Part shown: piece after piece, positions 35,106 through 43,321 of the stretch
How positions within the stretch are numbered: position 1 is the stretch's first letter
Layout of the letters: every line of letters begins with the position of its first letter
Assembly (NCBI GenBank): GCA_003169845.1
Contig: PNAG01000006.1
Location: forward strand, 1-64,000
Source of the DNA: Candidatus Dormiibacterota bacterium
GTDB taxonomy: Bacteria > Chloroflexota > Dormibacteria > Dormibacterales > Dormibacteraceae
Direction of reading: 5' to 3'
DNA length: 64,000 bases
Made by a program: the position numbers and the translations under genes
The notes under the pieces: model-generated
What the model saw: only the letters and a program-made list of their open reading frames with translations
What the model was told of the DNA's origin: nothing
Databases searched by the model: none

Positions 35106-35546
35106 GTGCCGTTCACTCCGCCCAAACCGATCGCGCCCACGCCCGAGGATCTGAAGGGCTCAACCGTGTTGGTCGTAGACGACGAGCGAGCCTGGCGGGT
35201 GATCCTGGAGACGGACCTGCGAATGCTCGGCTACAAGGTGTCGATGGCCGAGGACGCCGACCAGGCGCTGGAAAAGGCTGAGTCGGACCAGCCCGAGGTT
35301 GCCATCATCGACCTGATGCTCCCCGAGCCGATGGACGGATGGGGCCTGCTCAACGAGCTGAGATCTCGCGGACAGAAGGTGCCGGTCATCTTCTACACCG
35401 CGTATCCGGTCTTCCCCTCCGGGACCGACGACCCGGACGTGGTCGGATACATGAGCAAGGCCATCGACCGGGCGGACCTGTACGCGCTGCTGCCCGCGGC
35501 GATCCGGCGCTCGCGGGAGCGCCGAACGACAGAGGCGAACTCTTAG
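35106..35546 (+). CDS. Single-domain response regulator (receiver) protein
   Basis: 146 residues with one CheY-like receiver and no output domain. Acidic pair in VLVVDDERAW (about residues 22-31), phospho-acceptor Asp in VAIIDLMLPEPMDGW, Thr in FYTAYPV and Lys in VGYMSKAID are all present. Start GTG at 35106, consistent with the -10 TACACT 6 nt upstream. It is divergent from the multi-GAF kinase and likely receives its phosphate; as a single domain it would relay to another protein or bind a target directly. Confidence 0.92.
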   Translation: MPFTPPKPIAPTPEDLKGSTVLVVDDERAWRVILETDLRMLGYKVSMAEDADQALEKAESDQPEVAIIDLMLPEPMDGWGLLNELRSRGQKVPVIFYTAYPVFPSGTDDPDVVGYMSKAIDRADLYALLPAAIRRSRERRTTEANS

Positions 35547-35550
35547 CTTG

Positions 35551-35664
35551 CTACCAGCTGAGGTAAGACATGGCGTCCTGCCAGTTCGCGCCCGATGCGA
35601 GCGCCAGAACTGCGATGACCGCCAAAGCGAAGGCCACGCCTCGAATCTTGTTGCCCCAAGTCAT
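35551..35664 (-). CDS. Possible 37-residue membrane peptide
   Basis: From ATG 35664 on the minus strand: a short polar start (MTWGNKIRG), one hydrophobic helix (VAFALAVIAVLALASGA) and a polar end (NWQDAMSYLSW). A purine-rich GGGG lies just upstream. A longer frame to 35757 has an atypical N-terminus. It shares its build, not its sequence, with the peptide at 17863-18069. The rest of the gap (35665-35786) is relatively AT-rich and probably contains the promoter of the next gene. Confidence 0.45.
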   Translation of the reverse strand: MTWGNKIRGVAFALAVIAVLALASGANWQDAMSYLSW

Positions 35665-35786
35665 CCCCAATGTACCCCTTTGTTTTTCCAACCGATGCCA
35701 GGACCGACTGAGAGTATGGGCTGAGCGATTCGTATTAGCGTGTTCGCATTTAGTCAATAATCGTTAAAAATCATGTACAGGTATCC

Positions 35787-36590
35787 TTGGAAAAACCAAG
35801 CATAACGGGCCGCGGACGCGGACAAACGCGGAGCCGCGAGGTTCGGCTGCCGCCGCTGCCGCCCGGCCTCGAGGTCTACCGCCCGGCCGACGTGCTCGGT
35901 TCGTCTGTCCTGGTGGTCGAGGACGAGGCCGCCATGCAGCAGCAGCTGAGGATCGACCTGCACGACCTCGGGTACCGGCCCTCGGCCGCCTCATCGGCGC
36001 CCGAGGCGCGCCAGCTGCTCGAGCGGGAGCGGGTTGCGGCCGTCCTGCTCGACCTCGTCCTGGACGAAGGCGAGGATTCGGGTTTCGAGCTGCTGCAGTG
36101 GATCCGCCACCATCATCCCGGCCTGCCCGTCATCGTCCTCTCCGCGGCCCAGGTCAACTCCGCGTCGATCCGCAAGGCTTACGAGCTGGGCGCGAGCTCG
36201 TATTTCGTCAAGGGCAACGTTCCGATGGCCCACATCTACTCCGACCTCGCGGCCCGGCTGGTCGAGCGCGGGACGGGCCGCCCCGGCAGCTATCGCTTCG
36301 GGGGCCTGGAATTCGATCCGACCGGGCGAACGGTCAAGTTCGGTCGTGGGGAGATCCACCTCACGCAGCAGCAGACCGCCATCGTGCTCTTTCTCGCCCA
36401 GGGCTCAAAGTCCGCGACGGCGCGCGACCTGATCGAAGCCGGGCTCTTTCGAAGCAACGCCGCGCACTCGACAGTGCACTCCGCGCTGCTGACGCTGAGG
36501 CGGCGCCTCGACGAGCTCGAACCAGGCCTTGGGCAGAAGTTCGTGCGGGCGACGGCGCGTGGCTACCATCTGGTCGCCCTTCATGACTGA
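35787..36590 (+). CDS. Winged-helix (OmpR-type) response regulator
   Basis: 267 residues: a receiver (about 38-155; VLVVEDEAAMQQQL, phospho-Asp in AVLLDLVLDEGED, Lys in YFVKGNVP) and a C-terminal winged helix (about 170-265; EIHLTQQQTAIVLFLAQGSK, VHSALLTLRRRLDE, VRATARGYHLV). It should bind DNA when phosphorylated. The start is TTG at 35787; no better in-frame start precedes the receiver. The AT-rich 35740-35786 stretch is the likely promoter. Its stop overlaps the M20 amidohydrolase gene by 8 nt, so it leads a long plus-strand run. The nearby giant kinase is a candidate partner. Confidence 0.88.
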   Translation: MEKPSITGRGRGQTRSREVRLPPLPPGLEVYRPADVLGSSVLVVEDEAAMQQQLRIDLHDLGYRPSAASSAPEARQLLERERVAAVLLDLVLDEGEDSGFELLQWIRHHHPGLPVIVLSAAQVNSASIRKAYELGASSYFVKGNVPMAHIYSDLAARLVERGTGRPGSYRFGGLEFDPTGRTVKFGRGEIHLTQQQTAIVLFLAQGSKSATARDLIEAGLFRSNAAHSTVHSALLTLRRRLDELEPGLGQKFVRATARGYHLVALHD

Positions 36591-37767
36591 AGAACAGGGA
36601 ACGACGCCGCTGCCGAGCCGGTCGGTCATCGACGAGGTGATCGAGCTCAGGCGTCACTTCCACCGCCACCCGGAGGTGAGCTTCGGCGAGCACGAGACGA
36701 GCCGGCAGCTCGGTGAACGGCTGCGCCAGCTCGGCCTCGAGCTCAAACGGTGTCCGACCGACACCGGAGTCGTCGCGCTGCTCGACACCGGCAAGCCGGG
36801 AAAGACGGTGATGCTGCGCGCGGACATAGACGGGCTGCCGATTCACGAGGAATCGGGCGTGGACTTCTCGTCGCGGACCGACGGGAGGATGCATGCGTGC
36901 GGGCACGACGCGCACATGGCGATCATGATCGGCGTCGCGCGGACGATCGTCGACCGCATCTGGGACGTGACTGGCCGCTACCTCTTTGTGTTTCAGCCGG
37001 CCGAGGAGATAGTCGAAGGCGCGAAGGCGATGATCGCGAAGGGACTGCTCGACGAGCACCATCCCGACTCGGTCATCGGGCTTCACATCGCGAGCTTCCT
37101 CGAATCCGGGACTGTCATCTCAAAGCCGGGTCTGATGTGGGCGGGATCAGATGCCTTCGAGATCGGGTTCTCCGGACCCGGTGGACACGGCGGCATGATG
37201 GGACGCCGCGGCAACGTCCTGGCGGCGCAGGCGTTTTTCATCGAGCGCTTGCACACCGTCGTCGAAGGGCTCGAGCAGGACGGAGTGCAGTGCCACACGA
37301 CGGTCGGCGACATCAGGAGCGACGGAGCCTGGAACATCGTGCCGCGCGGCGTGGTCGTCAAGGGCAGCCTGCGCACTTTCAACGCGCCCCTCCGCGAGCA
37401 GGCGCTCGTGCGCTTGAACGACCTGCTGCGTGAGACCGACAGCGAGTTCGACGTGCACTCGAGCCTCGACCTGGTTCATGGAACGGTGCCGCTGATGAAT
37501 GAACCGAACGTCACGAGAACGGTCCTCGACGTGGGGCGATCGCTGATCGGCGACCGGGCGAGCATCCTCGGCCGTCCGCTCACCGTGAGCGACGACTTCG
37601 CGGAGTTCCTCACCCGCATCCCGGGCTGCTACTTCATGCTCGGTGCGATGCCCAAAGGCGAACCTCCGACCGCGCACCACTCGCCCGGGTTCCGCATCGA
37701 CGAGGAGGCCCTGCCCATCGGCGTCAAGGTCCTGGCGGGAGCGGCTGCTCGACTCGCGGCTGAGTAG
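36583..37767 (+). CDS. M20D family amidohydrolase (hippurate/N-acyl-amino-acid hydrolase type)
   Basis: 394 residues, usual for the HipO/AmhX/IAA-amino-acid hydrolase group. LRRHFHRHPEVSFGEHETS opens the protein, MHACGHDAHMAIM carries the metal ligands, FVFQPAEE the catalytic Glu pair, and PGGHGGMMGRRG the lid-domain motif (usual PGGHGA..P, here altered). It hydrolyses N-acyl amino acids or similar amides with a two-metal centre. Start ATG at 36583, inside the last codons of the regulator gene. The next gene begins 6 nt after its stop. Confidence 0.9.
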   Translation: MTEEQGTTPLPSRSVIDEVIELRRHFHRHPEVSFGEHETSRQLGERLRQLGLELKRCPTDTGVVALLDTGKPGKTVMLRADIDGLPIHEESGVDFSSRTDGRMHACGHDAHMAIMIGVARTIVDRIWDVTGRYLFVFQPAEEIVEGAKAMIAKGLLDEHHPDSVIGLHIASFLESGTVISKPGLMWAGSDAFEIGFSGPGGHGGMMGRRGNVLAAQAFFIERLHTVVEGLEQDGVQCHTTVGDIRSDGAWNIVPRGVVVKGSLRTFNAPLREQALVRLNDLLRETDSEFDVHSSLDLVHGTVPLMNEPNVTRTVLDVGRSLIGDRASILGRPLTVSDDFAEFLTRIPGCYFMLGAMPKGEPPTAHHSPGFRIDEEALPIGVKVLAGAAARLAAE

Positions 37768-37773
37768 CCGGCG

Positions 37774-38340
37774 GTGCTCTGGATCGGCGCTCTTGGGATC
37801 GGCCTGGTCGCGGGCTTCGCGAGCGGAGGGCGCATCGACAACCTTGCCCGCCTTCGTTTTCGATGGCCATGGTTGGTCGTGGCCGTGCTCATCGTGCGGG
37901 AGGCTGGGCTCGTGACTCCGCTCCGCAATGTCGACGGCATTCAGTACGTCTACGCGGCCGCGCTCGCGGCGCTGGTCGCCTGGACGGTCTGGCAGATCCC
38001 CCGAATCGCAGGGATCGGGCTCGTCACGGCCGGCAGCGCTCTCAACCTGCTCGTGATCGCGGCCAACGGAGGCCGCATGCCGGTGGCGGCGGACCTGGCC
38101 GGCTCGCTGGCACAGCTCGGACACATCGGCCAGTACACGCTCATGTCGTCGAACACCCAGCTCAACTGGCTCGCGGATTGGATCGCCCTTCCGGGCACCA
38201 TCGGTCGGTTGCTGCCCGAGGCGTACAGCCCGGGGGATGTGATCGTCGCGATTGGAATCGGGGTCATCGTCGCCCTCGCGATGCGATCTCGCGCGGGGTC
38301 CGCGGAAACCCGGGCACGTATAGTGAGTGACCCGCCGTGA
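37774..38340 (+). CDS. DUF5317-like membrane protein
   Basis: 188 residues with about six short hydrophobic segments and the pattern typical of DUF5317: VAGFASGGRIDNLARLRFRW near the start and NLLVIAANGGRMPVAADLAG in the middle, with NWLADWIALPG near the end. Start GTG at 37774. It overlaps the FtsH-like gene by 4 nt (GTGA). Function unknown; the tight pairing suggests it works with the membrane protease. Confidence 0.75.
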   Translation: MLWIGALGIGLVAGFASGGRIDNLARLRFRWPWLVVAVLIVREAGLVTPLRNVDGIQYVYAAALAALVAWTVWQIPRIAGIGLVTAGSALNLLVIAANGGRMPVAADLAGSLAQLGHIGQYTLMSSNTQLNWLADWIALPGTIGRLLPEAYSPGDVIVAIGIGVIVALAMRSRAGSAETRARIVSDPP

Positions 38341-40460
38341 TCATCTTCTGGATCTTCACGCTCTTCGTCGGAAGCTCAGCCTTCGCCTTCGCGCTGATCT
38401 GGCTGCAGCTTGGCATCGGGTGGTCGCTCGTCTACGCGCTTGTCGCCATGCTCGTCTGCCGCGGGCTGCTGAGCATCGTCCGGCGCTGGCTGATCGTGCG
38501 CGAGCGGGTCACACCAGAAACCGACGTCCTGCAGCGAACCGTCGAAACGAACCGGGCGATCTTCTGGAAGCGAGCGCTCTGGCTCACGGTTGTGCCCGGC
38601 CTCTATTTCGCCGTCATGTACCTCATCTTCGGATCGACGCCCCTGGACGCTCTCGCCGTCCTTCCAACGCTCGCCCAGTCCATATTCACCAACCTGCTCT
38701 ATGTCCTGTTCCTGATCGTGGCCCAATTCATGATCTTCTTCCTCCCTATCTACATCTACACGCGCATCGGCAAGACGATGATCAACCCCGACGACGCGAA
38801 CTTCGGAGTGAGCATCGAAGACGTCCGCGGGCAGAAGCCCGCAGTCGAGGAGATGCGGCGCATTTTGAGGTTGATCGAGCACGGCAGGCTGTACGTCAAG
38901 GCGGGCGGGAAGCGCGAGCGCGGCGTGCTCATGGTCGGACCTCCCGGCACCGGGAAGACGATGCTGGCTAAAGCCATCGCCTCGTCGCTGCACGTGCCCA
39001 TCTACATCGCCGCGGGTGGTTCGTTCGCCGGCATGTTCCTCGGCATCGATGCGCTGAGCGTCTACCTGATGGTGCGCGCGGCGCGCAAGCGGGCCAAGAT
39101 CTGGGGCGGCTGCATCGTCTTTATCGACGAGATCGACGCCCTCGGCCAGGCGCGATCCGGTACGGGGGGCGCCGGCGGCGGAATGATGGGTGGCATGGGC
39201 GGGATGTTCGGCGGCGGCCAGCTCGGTTTGAACATGCTGCTGGTCCTAATGGACGGCATCGACAACCCGGGGATGATGGTCAGGCAGGCTCGCGCGCTCG
39301 TGAACCTGACGCTGGACGGGCTGTTCCTTCCCCGCCTGATCGCATTCAACGGCACCCGCTTGAACCTGCGAATCAAGGCGCTCAAGGCGCCGGCCTACAA
39401 CATGCTGTTCATCGGCGCGACCAACCGGGCTTCGGTGCTTGACGAAGCGCTGACGAGGCCCGGCAGGTTTGGACGCCAGATCGTCTTCTTGAGACCGAAC
39501 CGCGAGAGTCGCAAGGACATTGCCGACCTGTATTTCGCAAAAAAGCAGCACGACCCTTCTCTGGACACGCCCAGCCGGCGCGAGGAGTTCGCGCGCATCA
39601 CCGAGGGCTACTCGCCCGCTGACATCGAGCAGGTGCTGTCGTTGGCGCTGCTGTACGCATTCGAGGAAGGACGGGATTCATTCCAGTGGAAGGATCTCCG
39701 TGAAGCTATGGGCAACGTCGAAGCAGGCCTCGCGATCCCGGTCGAATACAACGAGAAGGACAAGATCCGCATCGCTCGCCACGAGCTCGGGCATGCGATC
39801 GCATCGCACTTCTTCAAGACCGACCACGGCCACGTCCGGCTCTCGGTTCGACGCCGCGCGGACCCGCGCCTCGGCGAGATCGGTGGGTATCACCTCTCGA
39901 TTCCGACCGAGGAGCAGTACTCGAAGTTCCGATCACAGTTCGCCGCGGACATCCGCCACGCCCTCGGCTCAATTGCATGCGAACGCGTCTTTTACGGCGA
40001 GAACACGGCCGGAGTTTCCGAGGATCTGCGGATGGCCACTGCCGCCGCCTCCCGCATGGTGGGAATCATCGGCATGGGCGCAGAGGATCTCGATCCTAAG
40101 CAATCCATCCAGGCGGCCAACTTCGGTGAGCAGATGATCTCCATCGCGGAGATCTCGAAGGGCATGCACGAACAGTCCACGTGGGAAGGGGCGGTGCTGA
40201 GCAATCCCCGGTCGCGTCGAGTCGTCGCGCAAATCTTGGGATCGGCCTATATCGACGACTGGCGCCTCATGTACGTCAACAAGGACGCCATCGACCTGGC
40301 GGCCGAGGCGCTGCTCAACCAGGGCGGCGAGCTGGTGGGCGACGAAATCGCGGGCGTGCTCGACTCCGTCGGCCTTCGCGCCCCTACCGCGGCGGACCCA
40401 TACCCCGAGGACATGCCCTCCGTCCCCGACCGTCCCGTCGCGATCTCGGAGAGCGCCTGA
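38337..40460 (+). CDS. Membrane-anchored FtsH-like AAA+ zinc metalloprotease with an unusual insertion
   Basis: 707 residues. Four hydrophobic helices precede the ATPase (about 3-25, 28-48, 80-102, 115-143) instead of the two of FtsH. AAA+ core: Walker A GPPGTGKT (201-208), Walker B CIVFIDEID (261-269), sensor/arginine-finger region GATNRASVLDEALTRPGRFG. A Gly/Met-rich insert (GGAGGGMMGGMGGMFGGG, about 278-295) and a further ~50-residue insert separate Walker B from the sensor. Protease motif HELGH (482-486) keeps HExxH; the third zinc ligand is probably Asp in GVSEDLRMAT. It should unfold and degrade membrane or cytosolic proteins. It overlaps its neighbours on both sides. Confidence 0.87.
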   Translation: MIIFWIFTLFVGSSAFAFALIWLQLGIGWSLVYALVAMLVCRGLLSIVRRWLIVRERVTPETDVLQRTVETNRAIFWKRALWLTVVPGLYFAVMYLIFGSTPLDALAVLPTLAQSIFTNLLYVLFLIVAQFMIFFLPIYIYTRIGKTMINPDDANFGVSIEDVRGQKPAVEEMRRILRLIEHGRLYVKAGGKRERGVLMVGPPGTGKTMLAKAIASSLHVPIYIAAGGSFAGMFLGIDALSVYLMVRAARKRAKIWGGCIVFIDEIDALGQARSGTGGAGGGMMGGMGGMFGGGQLGLNMLLVLMDGIDNPGMMVRQARALVNLTLDGLFLPRLIAFNGTRLNLRIKALKAPAYNMLFIGATNRASVLDEALTRPGRFGRQIVFLRPNRESRKDIADLYFAKKQHDPSLDTPSRREEFARITEGYSPADIEQVLSLALLYAFEEGRDSFQWKDLREAMGNVEAGLAIPVEYNEKDKIRIARHELGHAIASHFFKTDHGHVRLSVRRRADPRLGEIGGYHLSIPTEEQYSKFRSQFAADIRHALGSIACERVFYGENTAGVSEDLRMATAAASRMVGIIGMGAEDLDPKQSIQAANFGEQMISIAEISKGMHEQSTWEGAVLSNPRSRRVVAQILGSAYIDDWRLMYVNKDAIDLAAEALLNQGGELVGDEIAGVLDSVGLRAPTAADPYPEDMPSVPDRPVAISESA

Positions 40461-41296
40461 TCCGACTTCCTGCGGCAGCCCTGATTGCCGTGCTCTTCGC
40501 GCTTCCAGCGCAAACGGTCCACGCCCAGGATCCCGGTGCCGGCCCGAATCCACATCACGAAGCCGCTCGCATCATCGCCGCGGAGCTCGCGATGAGCCAT
40601 GCCTCAGGCGACCTCGCCATCATTGCGGCACAGCAGCCATCCGGCTTGATGGAGACGCTGCGCAAGGAGCTCGCCACCGACCGTGCGACTTATGCGTTCA
40701 GGGTGGCGGCCCGCCAGGAAGAGCTGCGGGTCTACGAGCTCGCCGGTTACGCGAGCGTCGAGAGCGCTGTCATTCCGCTGCTCCCGCCGGCCGTGCAGAA
40801 CCCGGTTGAGAACACCATCGCCGGGCTGCACTCCCTCTACATCCTCAGCGGCATCGACCAGTACTACCTGGTCAACGTCCACTTCACGCACCCCTACTCC
40901 GACGCCAGGTCCGTGACCCTGCTGCGGTCCTACTACGCCGAGGCCTCGAACCTGTACGGCGTCGACGCGAGCTACCTTGCCTCGATCAACTTCATCGAAA
41001 GCAACTTCGGCCGTATCAACGGCCCCTCATCCGCCGGGGCCATCGGGCCGATGCAGTTCGAACCCGGCACCTGGACCGAATACGGGCAGGGCGGGAACAT
41101 CAACGACCCGCACGACTCCATCCTGGCGGCGGCTCGCCTGCTGGTGCACAACGGCGCGCCGTACGACATGCGGAACGCGATCTTTCACTACAACAACGAC
41201 TTCGACTATGTCGACGCGGTCGAGTCCTTCGCCCGGGCCTATCGCACCGACCCGGGATGGCTCGACCGGATGTACTACTGGAACACCTACGGATAA
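40457..41296 (+). CDS. Secreted lytic transglycosylase-like protein
   Basis: About 279 residues. A signal peptide is clear (LIRLPAAALIAVLFALPAQT, cleavage after VHA). The C-terminal 120 residues are a goose-lysozyme/SLT-like domain: YLASINFIESNFG with the catalytic Glu, SSAGAIGPMQFEP, then DSILAAARLLVHNGAPYD. It would cut peptidoglycan glycan strands. No ATG, GTG or TTG exists in the right place; the frame most plausibly opens with CTG at 40457, overlapping the protease stop as CTGA. GTG inside the signal peptide would ruin it. The first ~130 mature residues are helical and unassigned. Confidence 0.82.
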   Translation: MIRLPAAALIAVLFALPAQTVHAQDPGAGPNPHHEAARIIAAELAMSHASGDLAIIAAQQPSGLMETLRKELATDRATYAFRVAARQEELRVYELAGYASVESAVIPLLPPAVQNPVENTIAGLHSLYILSGIDQYYLVNVHFTHPYSDARSVTLLRSYYAEASNLYGVDASYLASINFIESNFGRINGPSSAGAIGPMQFEPGTWTEYGQGGNINDPHDSILAAARLLVHNGAPYDMRNAIFHYNNDFDYVDAVESFARAYRTDPGWLDRMYYWNTYG

Positions 41297-41307
41297 CGCC
41301 CGACCAT

Positions 41308-41321
41308 TAGAGTAAGTACTC
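41308..41321 (+). promoter_or_regulatory. Palindrome and -10-like element before the MerR gene
   Basis: GAGTAAGTACTC (41310-41321) is a perfect 5-bp inverted repeat around AG, ending on the base before the ATG at 41322. TAGAGT (41308-41313) overlaps it and could be a -10. MerR proteins bind such dyads; autoregulation is inferred. Confidence 0.45.
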
Positions 41322-42014
41322 ATGGAGTATCGGATCGAACAGTTGGCCCGCTCGGCGGGCGTCGCGGTGGACACGATCCGCTTCTATCAAGGGAAGGGGC
41401 TGCTGGAAGCTCCTCGGCGTGAGGGTCGCGTCACCTGGTACGGCGAGAGCCACGTGGACCGGCTGCGGCGGATCAAAGAGCTGCAGCAGCAGGGCTTCAC
41501 CCTGACGGTGATCCAGCGGTTCCTCACTGGAGAGCTGGAGGCGTCGGATGAAGCGCTGGTCGCGGCGGTCACCCGCCCGGCGGCGCCTCAAACCCTCACG
41601 CGGCGCGAGCTCGCCGAGCGGAGCGGCGTGGCGGAGCCTCTGCTCATGAGCCTGGAACAGGCCGGGCTCCTGGTCTCGGTCGAAGGCGGCGACGAGCCGC
41701 TGTACCCGGCTGACGACCTGGACGCAATCGCCGCCGGGATGAAGCTGATCGCCGCCGGCGTTCCGCTGGGTTCGTTGATGGAGCTCGGCAAGGACTACGC
41801 CGCCGCGGTCGACCTGACCGCGCGCCGGGCCGTCGACCTGTTCGACCGTCACGTGCGCGAGCGCATCCAGTCCGAAGGCGGCGCGACCGAGGCGGCGGAG
41901 CGCCGGCTGCTGGAGACGTTCAACGAGCTGCTGGAGGCAAGCGGCACCCTGGTTCGGCATCACTTCCAGCGCACCTTGTTGCGCGCGGCGCGAGAACACA
42001 TAGAAAACCGATGA
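41322..42014 (+). CDS. MerR family transcriptional regulator
   Basis: 230 residues. N-terminal MerR winged helix: YRIEQLARSAGVAVDTIRFY (residues 3-22), YQGKGLLEAPRREGRV and RLRRIKELQQQGFTL. A second helical region (TRRELAERSGVAEPLLMSLE, PLYPADDLDAIAAGMKL) looks like a duplicated DNA-binding-like half, and a C-terminal dimer helix follows. No metal-binding Cys cluster is present, so it is not a metal sensor of the classic type. It overlaps menF by 4 nt (ATGA) and may control menaquinone genes; this is inferred from position. Confidence 0.87.
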   Translation: MEYRIEQLARSAGVAVDTIRFYQGKGLLEAPRREGRVTWYGESHVDRLRRIKELQQQGFTLTVIQRFLTGELEASDEALVAAVTRPAAPQTLTRRELAERSGVAEPLLMSLEQAGLLVSVEGGDEPLYPADDLDAIAAGMKLIAAGVPLGSLMELGKDYAAAVDLTARRAVDLFDRHVRERIQSEGGATEAAERRLLETFNELLEASGTLVRHHFQRTLLRAAREHIENR

Positions 42015-43321
42015 TCACCGCCACGCCGGTCCGCACGTGGGAGCTTGACCGCACCCCGGACCTGATCGACCTCGTCAGTGCCGCCCGAGACAACGGCCAC
42101 GAGGTGCTCCTGATCGAGAGGCCCATGCCGGACGCCGTCAGCATCGCCGCGCTGGGAAAGGCGTTCGACCTGGTGGCCGCCAAAGGCGGCGTCGCGCTCG
42201 AAGACGTCAATGGCAACCCTGTCGACTTCGAGCCCGGCGAAGACCGGCTCATGGCCGCGTCGCGGCTGTGGCGAAGGGTTTGCGAGTCGCTGGTCGGAGC
42301 AATCGCGGTCGGCGGGTTTGCCTACCGGCCGGATCGCGAGCCGGGCGGGCCATGGTCAGGCTTTCCGTCGCTCCTGCTGCGGGTGCCTGCGCTGGCTGTG
42401 ACGAGGGTCCGCGGCCGCACCTACGCCACCGCCATGACGGATGACGCCGACGCATTGCTGGAGCTGAATGCCACGGGAGTCCGTGCGCCCGCGGCGCGCA
42501 AGCTCGAGGTGACGTCTGTTCGCAACCCTATCGCCTGGACCGCCGCGGTGGGAAGCGCCTCGGCCCGTCTTCGTGCAGGCGAGGCGCAGAAGGTTGTGCT
42601 CGCGCGCGAGGTGCTCGCGCGCGGAGACGGGGTCGTGTCGGCCGCGATGGTCGCCCGCTCGCTTCGGGCCGCGTACCCGTCGTGCTTCACGTACCTCATT
42701 ACAGGCGCCGACGGGACCGCATTCGCGGGCGCGTCACCCGAGCTGCTCGTCCGGCGGTCAGGAGACCGGGCCTTCGCGCAGCCGATGGCCGGGTCGGTCG
42801 CGCGCGGCGCCACGGATGCGGAGGATGAGCAGCTCGCCCGCCAGCTCGAAGAGAGCGCGAAAGACGCTGTCGAGCACCGCATCGTGTCGGAGTTCGTCGT
42901 CGAGGCGCTGCGTCCATTCGCGCGTTCGGTTTCAGCCCGACCGGCTGAGGTCGTGCGCTTCACGAACATCCAGCATCTCGCCACCTGCGTCAACGCAGAG
43001 CTGACACACCCGCCGGCGAGCGTCCTGGAGCTTGCCGCGGCCCTCCACCCCACTCCGGCCGTCGGTGGGTGGCCGCGCGAAGCAGCCGACGCGCTGATCG
43101 ACGAGCTGGAGGGAATGGAGCGTGGATGGTATGCGGGCGCGGTGGGATGGATCGACTGTCGCGGCGACGGCGAGTTCGCGGTGGCGCTGCGATGTGGGTT
43201 GCTGTGGGAGGACGGCGCGCGCCTGTACGCGGGAGTCGGCGTGATGCCGGACTCGGATCCCGCGCGGGAGCTCGAGGAAACCGACCTGAAGTTCAAAGCG
43301 CTGCTGACGGCGCTCGTCTGA
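42011..43321 (+). CDS. menF: Isochorismate synthase
   Basis: 436 residues of the chorismate-binding family: KVVLAREVLARGDG, AFAGASPELLVRRSGDRAF, AQPMAGSVARGATDAEDEQL, EHRIVSEFVVEAL and HPTPAVGGWPREAA match the MenF/DhbC/EntC pattern with the conserved Glu and Lys residues. It converts chorismate to isochorismate, the first menaquinone step. With menD, menH, menB and menA in the next 8 kb, MenF rather than a siderophore enzyme is the natural reading. It overlaps the MerR gene by 4 nt and the following hydrolase by 1 nt (TGATG). Confidence 0.9.
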   Translation: MITATPVRTWELDRTPDLIDLVSAARDNGHEVLLIERPMPDAVSIAALGKAFDLVAAKGGVALEDVNGNPVDFEPGEDRLMAASRLWRRVCESLVGAIAVGGFAYRPDREPGGPWSGFPSLLLRVPALAVTRVRGRTYATAMTDDADALLELNATGVRAPAARKLEVTSVRNPIAWTAAVGSASARLRAGEAQKVVLAREVLARGDGVVSAAMVARSLRAAYPSCFTYLITGADGTAFAGASPELLVRRSGDRAFAQPMAGSVARGATDAEDEQLARQLEESAKDAVEHRIVSEFVVEALRPFARSVSARPAEVVRFTNIQHLATCVNAELTHPPASVLELAAALHPTPAVGGWPREAADALIDELEGMERGWYAGAVGWIDCRGDGEFAVALRCGLLWEDGARLYAGVGVMPDSDPARELEETDLKFKALLTALV

